Shown here: piece by piece, positions 32,695 to 44,513 of the stretch | Numbering within the stretch: the first letter of the stretch is position 1 | Layout of the letters: each line of letters begins with the position of its first letter | NCBI RefSeq assembly: GCF_002865645.1 | Contig: NW_020194515.1 | Location: 434,001-498,000, forward strand | Reading direction: 5' to 3' | DNA from: Hyaloscypha bicolor E | Taxonomy: Eukaryota > Ascomycota > Leotiomycetes > Helotiales > Hyaloscyphaceae | DNA length: 64,000 bases | Made by a program: the position numbers and the translations under genes | Notes under the pieces: model-generated | Databases searched by the model: none | What the model saw: the letters and a program-made list of their open reading frames with translations, nothing else | Told to the model about the DNA's origin: nothing

Positions 32695-35270
32695 TCATGA
32701 TCGAGGACGCTTTGCTTCTGTGGATGGAATCAGCTACGCCGCCGTTTTAGATTTACAGCCCAGTACGTACCCTTGCCTCTCATGATCATTGCATCGTCGG
32801 ATTCAACATCTCCTCTGGATCTCTTCCCACTTGAAGATGGAATTATCCGGGGAGCCGCCAGAGGTGTTGTGGCTCCTGATTCCTTTCCCTTGTCGACCTC
32901 ATTTTCGTCTTCGTAATCAATCTCGTGCTCGACTCCAATCGAATGTTCCGTTTCGTGGGATTCGGCGGTAGTAATGGAATTATCGGGGACGTGGCCGTTT
33001 GCTTCATCCTCATCTTCATATTGGATTTCATCTGCGTCCACAGTAACGCTCGATTCTGCTGTGTCGACTTGTTCGGGCTTATTCCCCTTAACCTCTGTTC
33101 CTGGAACGTCGGCTTGGTTTTGCTGAATCTGGTGGCGATCGCCATCATCTTCAAAGGTTCCTTCGTCACCATAATTATACTCTTGTGCTTCTGTACCGAA
33201 CACATCAAAAGAGTCGCCAAAAGCGCCGTCATTGGCGAACTCTCCTTCTCCGCCAAATTCATCAATTGTTAGACCGGCACCATCAAATTGTCCCAGAGAA
33301 TCAGGAGCATCGAAATCCCCCGTTGTGAAATCTTCATACCCAGTGTTTAGATGGGCATTTTGAAATCCTTCCTGGTGTTCATTCTTCTCCTCATACTCAA
33401 TACCACTTTCTTCGACATAAGCTCCTTCATGGTCACCCTCGGTAGCTGGGGATGCTTGCTCGTTGGATTGCTCAGGAACTTTGTCCTCATTCGTCCTTGA
33501 GAGGGACCGTCGACGGAGATCTTCATTGATCGCTTCGTATTCTGCAAGTAAAAGGACGGAACATTTAGAACAGAAACATGTATTTGGTTTGAGACATGGT
33601 GGAAAGAGATTGAATATACCCTGGTTTGTCCTGTCTTCATGGTTAGAGTGTGACTTAGCATGCCTTTGCACCTCAGGTACGCGATCTCCTTCCTCCTCGG
33701 AGTAATCAATCAAGTCATCTTCATCAAAGTACTCGTTTGAGGCGTTGCCGTTCTCGTTGGCGTTCTGTAGACTGGATAGATTGGCATCTGTAGCACTGGA
33801 CTGCTGAACGGAACTATCTCCAGATACTGAGTCGGTAGAAGCTGGCTTTGCATCGTCGGCAGCTTCAGGTTCATACTCATGCCCTTGTGCTGGCTCTTCC
33901 GCTGCACCATTTTCCACACCCTGAGCAGGTTGATGTGCATCTGCGTCCTGCCCACAAGAAATATTTTGTAGTTCCTGACTGTTTGAAGTCGGCTCGACGC
34001 CAATTTCGTTCTCATTGGCATCCTCTAATTCGTCGATGCTCTCGCTGTGTTCATCCCAGGTAACAAATTGTGACAAACCTTTTCCTTCCGCAACTCCTAT
34101 AGTGAGTTTTTCGATTCTCTTTGAAAAATTGGTCCGGGTGCCAAGAATAATGCACAGAGGTCCGGATGATTCAACGCCGTCATTTCGTAGCAATTTCTCA
34201 CGTAGATTTAAGATTTGAGTTAGTGTGACATCGTGAAGTAAAGCAGCACTCTGTTGCATAGGCGTTAGCCTCGAGTGCCACGGGACAACTTGGGCACAAC
34301 TGACCTCCTCCGTCTCGATACCAAGGTCTTCCACCGCCATGCAGAGCTCGTCTTCTTCGCTGAGATCTTCTTGAATGACCTGGCGAATAGCTTTGAACAA
34401 ATCTGCAAGAGGTTTGTCGGCGATGGATGTGTCGGAAAGAAAGAAAGAATCTGGATCATCAAGTTCGGAGGATGAGAACAAGGCATACTCCACAGACTGA
34501 TAAACAACCATCACATCCTGGGGAGAAATACGAAGAGTCGTTGTATCCAAAGATGTAGCTTCGACCGCCTTGCCACCATCTCCAGATAGTGAAGGGGATG
34601 TTACATTAGTTTCGTGGTATTCTGACGTATGAGTTGGGGAAGTTGGTCCACGCTCCAGATTGGGAGCCGGGGGACTTTTGGGGGCCGGAGCGGATACGGC
34701 GCTCTTGGGACTTTCATATAGTAGCGATGCTCTTCGAGATTCATGCTGGGCGGCGTCTGCTGACGGTTTCTCGACATCTGGGACTGATACAACTTCCGCG
34801 GCTTGCAAATCTTCCCCCTGTGGAGCATCAAGGAGATTTCCCTCCGAGGCGTCATTCTCCACAACCTGGGCCTCTGAAGATTCTTGATGTCCGTACATAT
34901 ACGCGGCCCCGCTATTCAAGTCGTCTCCTTCGAAATGAAGCCCATGGTTTGGGTCTTCCTCAAGGTGGAAGGGGCTCTCATTATCAAAAGGCAATGCCTC
35001 GTGCTGGATTTGTCCCTCCTCGCCATGCAACAGGTCTGCGTCATCCATTGGATATGAGTCAACATCCTCATCAATCATTAAGTCGTCATTACCGATGGCG
35101 GGAGAAGGTTGAGGGCGAAGATCTTCTCCAACGTCGGCAGGTAAGGCAGCGTCTTCTAAAACGTAATCTTCATCTACCGGCGCAGATGTGAAATCGAAAT
35201 CAATGTCAATATCGCCGTCGTCATCACTGTGGCCATGCTGCGACGAGATCTCCATACTATCATCAGCCAT
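32695..35270 (-). CDS. Large acidic protein of unknown function
   Basis: Exons 33620-35270, 32771-33541 and 32695-32717 give 814 residues. The N-terminus (MADDSMEISSQHGHSDDDGD) and much of the chain are very acidic and low-complexity. A more ordered island at about residues 245-400 (ISPQDVMVVYQSVEYALFSS, LADLFKAIRQVIQEDLSEED, LTPMQQSAALLHDVTLTQIL) may be the folded domain. The motif DEDDLIDYSEEEG precedes intron 1. The last intron (GTACGT ... CACAG) gives a basic end, GKEAKRPRS, resembling a nuclear localisation signal; unspliced, the ORF stops at 32730. I do not recognise the family; a nuclear, chromatin or transcription-related role is a guess from composition. Intron 1 is 78 nt, stop-free and frame-neutral. 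Confidence 0.8.
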
Positions 35271-35845
35271 GGTGAAAGGCGATCCTGGGTCGTACCACGG
35301 GAGCTCAGAATATGAATGCGTTCCGAGACCGAGACGTTGATCGGGGAGCTGAGAAGCTGAGAATATTAATCTGGAGAATGTCTGGCGGTTCGAGACCGCA
35401 TGCGAGGATAAGAGATTAGTGGTACTTTAGTCTGGCGTCAAAAGAGGAAAAGGTGTCACTTTCGACGCGTCAAGGACGCAAGGGCGTATTTCGAGAGCGG
35501 CCCGCGTCAAAAGTGAGGTCGGGTCCTCAAACAAAAGCGGTGGGGTATGGTGTTGATTTTTGGAGGAGGAGAAACGAATCGGATTTTGGAAAGTAACATC
35601 GGAGTCATGAAGAAAGGACACGGATGTGATGCGAATGATAGATGGTGGTGATGAGAAATGTTCAATGCAATTTGCCTTGAGCTCAGTCACCAAATGCCGC
35701 TAATTTTAGACGCCTTGTCCGTTTTCGTGAATCATGTGATCGCACTCTCTGACGAGCTGGAAAGCTGCCAGATTGAAGAAGATGGCCAGAACGCACTTTC
35801 AACCCACCACAAGTTTCTGAGAGGACAAATTTTACCTTCGCAAAC
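35271..35845. promoter_or_regulatory. Divergent promoter, acidic protein / COPI delta
   Basis: 575 bp between divergent start codons with no credible ORF. GGCGTCAAAAG and related GCGTCAA strings recur near 35432, 35467 and 35504. Their function is unknown. Confidence 0.4.
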
Positions 35846-37603
35846 ATGGTGCGCAAATTCCATTGGATTCTTACTCTAAAATGCCCTCTAATCCGAATAT
35901 CTAGGTCGTCCTTGCCGCCTCAATATGCACGCGGGGTGGAAAAGCTGTCCTCTCGAGGCAGTTTCGAGAGATGCAGCGCTCGAGAATTGAGGCTCTCCTG
36001 GCCTCATTTCCCAAGCTGGCGGATACTGGAACCCAACACACAACAGTTGAGCAAGATAATGTCCGCTTCGTGTACCAGCCGTTGGACGAATTGTACATGG
36101 TCCTCATTACAAACCGCCAATCCAATATTCTTCAAGACATCGACTCCCTACATCTGTTTGCACAAGTTGTTACAAGCACATGCAAGACCTTAGATGAGAG
36201 AGAGATATTAAAGAATGCCTACGAACTGCTCAGCGCGTTCGATGAGCTGGTCACTCTCGGATACCGGGAGAACCTCACAATTGGTCAGATCAAGACGTTC
36301 CTGGAGATGGAAAGTCACGAAGAGAGAATACAAGAAATCATTTCAAGGGTATGGGACCCCCTATCTATCGGGTTACGGTGCTGAATTTTGCAGAACAAAG
36401 AGCTGGAGGCGACAGAAGAGCGAAAACGGAAGGCCAAGCAACTGGAAATGCAGCGCAAGGAGGTTTCAAGGAGTGGCAGAAATGCCGTACCACGGGCACC
36501 AGTATATCCGACATACACTCCTCCGGCACGATCCAATGTTACGGACACATACGACTCCTACGAGGCCGAGAAGAATAAATCATTCAAGTATGTGTTGTCC
36601 ATTGTAATCTAAATAACTATGCTAACGTTCGCTAGGACAACCGCTCCGAAGGGCAAGGGAATGCAGCTGGGCAAGAAATCGAAGACTACCGATATGTTTG
36701 AGCGTGTTAGAGGGGATTTGGGCCCCGAGGCCGAGGAGACTGCCGCATCGCCTCTGGTGCCAAATCACCCAGCAGTGCCAGCTGAACAGGCCCCCGCACA
36801 ACCCTCTATAATGTCGTCGTCTTTGGATCGAGACGCGATCCATGTCACAATTGCAGAAACAATAAACGCAAAACTCTCCAGAGAAGGATCCGTAAATTCC
36901 ATGGAGGTCAAGGGAGATCTGCAACTCCGAATATCTGACCAGACCTTGACTAAAGTCAAACTTGACCTTGTGGCCAATCCTAGCCACGGTGTTCAATTCC
37001 GCACACATCCCAATGTGGACCGGGGCCTTTTCAACAGCTCTAAGGCGGTTCAGATGAGTAATACCACGAAAGGCTTTCCGGTTAATAACTCGGTTGGAGT
37101 TTTGCGATGGAGAGCGACACCCAAGGCAGATGATACGAGCGCTGTCCCAATCACATTTACCGTTTGGGTAAACAAGGGATCAGACGACACTTATAACATC
37201 ACAGTGGAGTATGAGCTCACTGGAGGAGATCCTTTGAAGGATGTGACGGTCATAATTCCTTACGCCACCAGCGAGCCGGCCGTCTCCAGCTTTGATGCTA
37301 CCTACGAAGTCTCCGGCGACAGCCTGGAATGGACGATCGGCTTAGTAGATGACTCCAATGCCACGGGTTCCTTTGAGTTCGAGGCCCAAGCTGGAGATGA
37401 GAACGAGTTTTTCCCAATGCAGGTAAAATTCCGGAAGACGAAGCCGTTCATTGATGTTGATGTAAGTCTCTCCCCCAAGATGTGGCCTCAAAGCATAACT
37501 GACCGCCTTATAGGTTACCGATGTCACCCTTCTCGAAATGAATGAGCCTGTGACCTTTTCAAAAGAGATCAAATCGGTGACGGATTCGTACTCAATCGAA
37601 TGA
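35846..37603 (+). CDS. RET2: Coatomer (COPI) delta subunit
   Basis: Five exons (35846-35848, 35905-36348, 36394-36587, 36636-37461, 37514-37603) give 518 residues. The first coding exon is only the ATG; splicing at ATG|GTGCGC to GTCGTCC restores MVVLAASICTRGGKAVLSRQ, the conserved longin-domain start of delta-COP. The linker contains a Lys-rich helix (NKELEATEERKRKAKQ) and the C-terminal mu-homology domain includes VKGDLQLRISDQTLTKVKLD and NNSVGVLRWR, ending KSVTDSYSIE. The protein is part of the COPI coat for Golgi-to-ER vesicles. The second start in frame is at residue 24, which would lose the first beta strand, so the ATG-only exon is preferred. Confidence 0.94.
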
Positions 37604-37962
37604 TTAGACGGCCAACGGGACAAGCTTGTGGCATTTGAGCATGGCGTGGGATAAGGTGGCTTCCATAGCCTTAGTTGAGATTATACTAGCAATAGAGAAT
37701 CTTAAAACAGACGTCAAATCATGTCTTAATCACTTAAATCCATATTCTGTTAGAAAATTTGTGTCGCTGTTCAAACTAAATTGAAATATCCCACCGAATC
37801 AAATCCTCGCTTAAGTTCTGATCCAGCAACGCGCTTTCCATCCTCCCACGCGTTCTGCATCTTGACAAATGAGTCGGTCCATCTTTGTCCGAACACTGAA
37901 CATGTGCCAACCTCCCAAATCACCAAGGATATTGACCCGAAGATACAATCACAAAGGGCAAC
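37604..37962. other. Intergenic region upstream of APC4
   Basis: Lies between the tandem genes RET2 and APC4 (both plus). It presumably contains the RET2 terminator and APC4 promoter; no specific signal is seen. Confidence 0.4.
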
Positions 37963-40593
37963 ATGGAACGGCCTTCGGTTCTTCAAACCGTGGGCGAAAA
38001 GGCTCTCCACCAACCAGCACATCCTGATCTTATCACCTACTGCCCGTCTATGGACTTGATTGCTCTCGTTACAACAGACCAACAAGTTTTCATATATCGT
38101 CTCAATGGTCAGCGGGTGTATGGCGCAACTCAGAAGACGGGAAAGCTGAGAGTTGAAAGCCTTCGATGGAAACCAAATGGCTCGTTAATCCCCAGGAAAA
38201 GCTTTCAATGTCAAAGACGCTGACCTGTGAACAGGCCAGCTGCTGGCTATTGCCTGGAGTGACGGATCCGTCCGCCTGGTCGGCGCCGAGAGCAGCAAAA
38301 TTGTGCACCAATTTACCGCTGGAGACATGGTATCCGGCGTCACGTGCTTAGGATGGGCCACCAACCTCACCAACAAAAGCTCCAGTTCTGTGAGTGCTGG
38401 TAAGGGCTTTGGCTCCTGGGGCAGCTTTCTAACCGCAAATGGAATCTTTTCTGAGGAAAAGACGCCTCTGGACTTACCCCGAGACTTGTCTCTTATCGAC
38501 ATTGAGACTAGTTTGCCGAAGCTGAGCGTCCTTGCTACAGCAGGAACCTCGTAAGTTAAAGAGCTCTTCTTGTGCGTCCTATACTCATATGAGTACAGGG
38601 ACGATGCGTTCAGTTCGCGGCAGTCCCTGGATACCATTTTCCGCCCATTTGATTCGAAAGACAACAATGCCGTTGATGTGATGGTAGTTGGCACAAGAGA
38701 AGGAACAATCCATCTCAGCATATATGACTCCTTTGTCATTGGATCTTTCCCTTCTCCAGTGGTTGTCGACTATAACCCAGCTCACCTTACTCGTCACGCA
38801 TCTCATGAAAAGTACTCCACGCACTCTTTGTTAATGAGGTCTGCTTCTTCCGACCATCTATTCCTCGTCCCCATGGATCTTCGATTTATTTCTGCGTCCA
38901 GCGAATATCTATCTCTACTCGCATCCAAGTCGACAGCGTTCCAGAATCTTCTGAGATACATTCATCAGGTTCAGCTCTTGATGGTTAGTGAATGGAAGAC
39001 TACGCAAGAGCTTCCAAGCAGGTTCCTCCACAATATCAACGAAACTCTTGGAGAAAAGGGCAACGGCGATATCGTCCAAGCATTGTATCATTCTGTTGCG
39101 ACAGGTCACACTTACCCTTCTGTGCGGGAATGGCTTGTGGATGAGCTATCCGAGAGAGTGAGATTAGCAATTAATGTGTAGGCATGCAGCTGATATTTTT
39201 AGGGTCATAAACGATGGGATAAGGCTGTCACCACCGGGCTTGAAAATCTAAGACGCCTTGTTCACGAAAATATGCTTCCGGCTTTAGACCGATGCTCCGT
39301 AATTCTGAGCCGGTTCGCTGGTATTGCGAAATTTCAAGGTTCAAACGAGACTGTGGGCTTCACGGTTCAGCAGATTAATCTTATTGTGGATACGGTCGCT
39401 TGTCTGCACCTCATCTCATCTAAAATTCTGATCCAGGTCGTTGATGAGCTTGATCTCTTCGCTGCTTTCTCAAGCTGGGTACGTTACGAGATAGACAGGC
39501 TTGCATCAGACTTTTCGGCTTCGCCAGAAGATGACAAGGTTGAGAAGGAGGCTTCGATAGATCATAGCAAGGTGTTGCAGTACCTGCAAACTGTACTGAC
39601 TAACAGTCCCTTGGCGATTTACTTCAACGCCTCCCTACCCGAAGACCATGACAATAGTTGGAAGCATGCCGAGCAAGGTCTGCCGATATACGACCTTCTT
39701 GAGAAGCAACTACAGAAGCAAGAGCGAGGGCTCCCATACATGAAAACGCTTCCCCGCGTCGATCTCCTTTGCAAGCTCTTGGCTCGGCAAGCAAGTACCG
39801 TTTTCGGCCAAATTGCTGAGGCAGAAAAACGGAACGTGCTATTTGGAAAGGTATATGAGGTCGGGATTACCGAGACTGCTGGGCCAATTGACATGAGAAT
39901 GAGTCCAGTAGTAAGTTTACAGCCGTCATCGCGAAACTTGGTTTGACATGTACAGGATTTGTCTGCCTGTCGGACCCATATTGCGTTTGTGCCAGAAGGC
40001 TATCCAAACATTGGTATGCGGGGTTGTGAACCTTCTGATATCTAAAACTAAATATCTTTTCAGTTCAGGTTATCCGTCTTGGATTCTTCATCGAAAATGG
40101 AATAAGTCGAGTCCACAACATCGATTCGGCATTGGTCCAGCTTGGGGATGGGCGGATCAAAGACGTGAAGTTCATGGATGACAATGTCTTGCTTGTCCTC
40201 TGGGATTCCAACGGTAAAAGTCTCTACAATTGTTCAATATACGCACATGCTGACTCTAACACAGGGACAAGAAGCCTTCTTGGCCTGTTCTACGACACCA
40301 TGCCACCTGGTCTAGGAGCGCCTCATCTGAAATACTCATCTTATATGCAGAATGGCGGCCCCTATAGTCCAACAGTCTTCAGTAATGAAGACATAAAAGC
40401 TCGATTGTCCAAATACCAAATCGCCAACCCGGGTTCGTTTACCCCAGAACGAATGGAGGTTCGAGAGCGAAGTCAACGAAGAGAGAAAGACGACACACGC
40501 AGATTAGTGTTCTTGAGAGACGACAAGATGTACTACAAGGTGTTCAAGTTCGAAAATGCCACTGGGGCGGATGGGGATATTCCAATGTCATGA
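37963..40593 (+). CDS. APC4: Anaphase-promoting complex subunit 4 (APC4)
   Basis: Seven exons (37963-38179, 38235-38550, 38599-39157, 39203-39910, 39956-40013, 40064-40213, 40265-40593) join to 778 residues. The N-terminal WD40 part shows DLITYCPSMDLIALVTTDQQ, VESLRWKPNG and LLAIAWSDGSVRLVGAE. The middle is a helical Apc4 domain (LPSRFLHNINETLGEKGNGD, GHKRWDKAVTTGLENLRRLV). The C-terminus returns to beta structure (DGRIKDVKFMDDNVLLVLWD). APC4 is a scaffold of the anaphase-promoting ubiquitin ligase in the nucleus. Intron 1 joins in frame only if its 5' end is GCTCGT (a poor GC donor), ending ACAG after a good GCTGAC branch; otherwise a local frameshift or sequence error must be assumed. The other introns are GT-AG. 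Confidence 0.85.
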
Positions 40594-41164
40594 GCTGCCT
40601 AGCGATCGTTGAGTTCGGAGCCGTGCACCGAAGGTATTTTGCAATTTGCCCCTCTTCACCTCAACCGCATGAAATCCCTGCCCTTTAAAAGTGGAATTCT
40701 TTACGATTGACTTTTATGTTTTAGGTATCTCGCCAATGAAAAATTTGAGAAGGTGCTGTCAATGTGAAGCTAAGATATGCCAGACTGTTCTACTGCGGCC
40801 GGCGCTATGTTGGCGTGCCTGTGCTTGCCCCGTCGGGGTACAGTGAGCAGTGGATGCGCTCAAGGGCCAACCACATTGCGCAGAAGTCCCAGGGTAAGGC
40901 AGATATTGTAAACGTAGGCCTGCAAATCAAGTCTCTGATAGGGAAATTGGTGAACGCGGACCGAAAAGAGGGCTATTAAAATTTGTATTAGTCCTCCTCA
41001 CCAGACATCCAGAGGCCGAAATCAACGTGATGCCTTACTCAGTATTACATTGTCCCTTTCATACTGTCTTGCCCATCACTGATGCCCGGCAAAAGAAGCC
41101 ATGGCCGCCAGGAAGATCAAACCGTCATGATGGATGCAAACTATGACTTGTCTCCACCAGATTC
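40594..41164. other. No supported gene
   Basis: Contains the APC4 3' end and then DNA without recognisable coding. A 71-codon frame at 40764-40979 starts with GTG and has no domain content. The upstream part of the permease pseudogene may fade into this stretch. Confidence 0.4.
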
Positions 41165-42557
41165 AAACGTTGTGGCTTTGGTGATCTTTTCGGGGTATTC
41201 ATTGGCATAGTGATCTGCTACAGCATGATTGTAGCTTATTTGGCTGGGATGGAGAGCATGGCTCCGACAAGTGGTAGTATGGCTGGAGTACAACCTTAAC
41301 TCCCTGTGAACTCGATCTCAGTGATTTCAGGGCAGCACCACTGGATTTCAGAACTCGCTCCTGCAAGTACCCGAATATCCTCACTTTCCCTGCCGATAAG
41401 ACCCTGAAGGTGCTGTGGACTTCACTCGCTAAAGTCGTTCAGGCTGGATGTCAACTTTAGGCTGGCTGCCAAGTGTCTCAAGCACCGTCTTCGTCGTGGC
41501 TACTCTCATTGAAGCCATTTGCCGAAGTCAACAACGTAAATTTTGCGTTCGAGCGCCGGCAATATACTATGTTAATATTGGCATTGAAGAATTCGACAAA
41601 GCAGGTCTTGACGGAAGTAGGAAATAATGGCGGTTAGAGTAATGAGGGAACTTCTTGCCTTGTTGCACAAGTTGCTGTCCTCTACTGCGATCTCGGTATG
41701 AACTCCAGTCTTAGCAAAATCCAAATTTCAGTTGCTAATCAGTCTGCAGGCTCTGATTACGCAGTCCGCGTCTGTACGTGGCTATAAAATCCTTCAAACC
41801 GAATATCCAGCTGGTGCTTGACTCAATGAAGAAGTCGGGAGCGCATCTTTGAACGTTCTCCACGCAATGTGTTGGAGTTTCGTCTTGAACGTGGTGATGG
41901 GTCTGGTAATGCTCGTTGCAGTGCTATTCTGCATCCGAGACCTCAATAGCCACCAGCTCCAGTGCCCCATACTTGATCCTTTTCCAGAACACCGGCTCCA
42001 ACGCATGGGCTTATGCACTCATGACCATTCTGTCTTCCTCGTATTCCCTGGGGATATCACAGCCTTAGCTACCACATCTAGAGAACTTTGGGTATTCTCT
42101 CGTGACAAGTGCTTCCAATTTTCGAAGTGGATTTCAAGGCTGACCTCTCTTCTTGCTCCTGCTAAACTCTGAATACTGACAACTACCAGATGAATCACAA
42201 CCGCAATGTCCCTGACAACGCCGTCTATCTCACTTCCATAGCAGCTGGTATCCTCTGCCTCGTCAACCTTGGCTCCACATTCGCTTTCAACATTATCGTC
42301 TCCCTCACCCTCCTGACCTACATGATCACCATCGACTGCGTTCTCCGCAAGCGTCTCCTTGGCAAAGAACTGCCCTCCGCCCGCCGGCCCTTAGGTAGAT
42401 TTGGTATCCCGATTGATGGTTCTCTGTTCTTGTATTCTGGTTTGTGATCGTTTTCGGCTGCTTTCCGTCTGCAGTGCCGGTTACGTTGACGACTCTGAAT
42501 TGGACACCGGCTATTTGGGTAGGCGTTGTGTTTTTGGCTGCTGTTATCTATGAGTGA
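41165..42557 (+). pseudogene. Amino-acid/GABA permease pseudogene (APC superfamily)
   Basis: Permease sequence is spread over several frames with stops between. Near 41168-41290: GDLFGVFIGIVICYSMIVAY then LAGMESMAPTSG, the diagnostic transmembrane-3/4 motif. Near 41440-41510: SGWMSTLGWLPSVSSTVFVV. From 41849: MNVLHAMCWSFVLNVVMGLV and, near 42050, ITALATTSRELWVFSRDKCF. From 42200: VPDNAVYLTSIAAGILCLVN and TFAFNIIVSLTLL. A frameshift at about 42444 separates the frame ending LFLYSGL from FVIVFGCFPSAVPVTLTTLN, which runs to a TGA at 42555-42557. An intact copy would be a plasma-membrane amino-acid or GABA importer; this one cannot make a full protein. Confidence 0.85.
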
Positions 42558-44513
42558 ATGGGAGGAGACATTATACTCCTCCTGTGGTGTTTGTTAAGGG
42601 CAAGAGAGCGGGAGGGGTTGGGTTGCAGGGTGTCGACTGAAGTATTCAGTGCTCACAGTTGGGAGAGGTCATCTCATCAGATATTTCAACTATACTATGA
42701 TATGATATCTTATGACCTAATATGTACAATACCCAGATTCCAATGGTACGAATTATGGGTTTCAATCAAGTCTGCAGAGCAAGCCATTGATTGCAATGTT
42801 TGAAAGTAAATGATGAGGCTCCATTGGTCCGCTTTCGATACAGGATATGGCCGGGCGCTGTCCTGCATCGTAGGCTTGCTTCTTCTAGCAAGATCCATGC
42901 CGCTGAAGACCCGGTTGATTGAATTGGCCTGGAGGAGAGGTAGGGTCCAGAGGACTATTTCTAAGAAACTACGTTTGGCAAGGTTCCTTGAATAAGCGTT
43001 CAAGCCTAGCGCTTCGCTTAGGGCCACGCTAACCCATCACACCGCCTTGCGAGGTCTCCTTTTCAAGGTGATGGTTGCATACCTGGAGTCACGTTTTATC
43101 GTGTCCAATGCGTGTTAAGTGCGTGCGGGACCCCCATGTCAGGGCGCGTCTCCCGACCAAAATCTGTCCAGGCCGCGTTTTTGCCTGTCGCAGGCACAAT
43201 TGGCCAGCGCGCCGTATATAAATATGTTGTTTCCCTTCCTTATTGTGTGGTCTAAAAATACTTGTATTACTTAAAATTCAAAGTTAGAAGCAATTGAACG
43301 TTTGGATTCTTCTGGGCACTTTTTACTTGATTTGTAAATGCCATTCCACTCCCATTCACTGCAAGGCTGATCACACATAACGGATCCATCCCAGAAGTCG
43401 GAATTCGAACTGTCCTAGACAAAAACAACACGCTCGACTGACTCCCTGCGCTCAATAACAACCGCGCCTTTAATTAGTGGCCAATGACATCGATGTCAAT
43501 GCCTGAATAACTGAAAGATCAGACGATAGATATAATGCAAAGGCATGCCCCCTCCCTACCAGCTTTGCATCTCTACTCGTCCACTCCTTATACCGCCACA
43601 TACCACTATATTGCGGGACAGCGCCCCTCACGAAAGCCTTACAGAAAAAGGTTAAACTATTTGTTTCGAGTCTCATCGCATTCCTCCGTCAAATGCTCTT
43701 CTCGGCTTCTCAATCATCAACCTCTTTAACACATTATATAGACAACTTTCAAAACGCGAGTCGCACCACACCCAAAAACAAACTTAGCGAGCAGCATCCA
43801 CGAGCCTTCTAGAAACACTCTACGGCCAAGCAGTGATCCAGCACGTAGTTACTCTGCCCCCAGGGAGCTGCTCTGTTTTGAAACAAAGTCCAGTTCCATT
43901 CTGAACGCTGGAAAAATGGGTATGTCCATTTCAACACCAAGTCTATCTTCAAGTATTTATAAATCACATCCGAATTCGATTTCCTTGCTTCCAAAAGTAA
44001 TCGGTCACTTTGGAAGGGTGGCTGTCCAAGCGTTCTCAATTGACTTTGGTAGTCGCTATAGATAGCACAATTGCGATCGTTTTTGGAGGTGTTGGAATAT
44101 TTCTCGCCATATCCGGGCTATTCATTGCGTACCAGCAACTCAAGATGATGCATCTCGTATCTCAAAGAAGTTAGTGTCCTCATGTGTTTCTTCTAGGCAT
44201 CGGATGCGACTGACCAATTCTAGATCACCTGCACCGGCAGGAAAGTGGATTGCCACAGTTTCATCTCCGCATTGAACACACATTCGTGCCCGATCCCCCA
44301 CGGGCATTTGGAAGACAGAATGATGGAGGCCCCAGACGCAAAGTATCTCCCAGACCGGGGCAGCGAGGTTCGCGGTCTTGAAGTGAACACTGATCAAGTG
44401 GTTTGGTGGTGGGAGAGTTTCTGTGCAGCTGGTGTTTCCCTTGGAGGTCTCTTCGTAGGCAGAGGTCTTTGGATGGAGGTGTTATTTTGTTTATTCCTCG
44501 GCCATAAAAAGCA
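42558..44513. other. Gene-poor region with a TATA-like box and a small membrane ORF
   Basis: Almost 2 kb with no supported gene. A strong TATA-like string (TATATAAAT) lies at 43215-43223 but no gene obviously starts downstream. Several short ORFs overlap in all frames at 43270-43740 without domain content. Confidence 0.4.
44001..44174 (+). other. Short open frame with one membrane segment (exon or relic)
   Basis: A 57-codon open frame without ATG reads TIAIVFGGVGIFLAISGLFI followed by AYQQLKMMHLVSQR. The single hydrophobic segment and basic cytosolic end resemble the C-terminus of small fungal membrane proteins. I could not join it in frame to the upstream ATG at 43917 (MGMSISTPSLSSS). It may be a last exon or a decayed gene. 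Confidence 0.3.
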
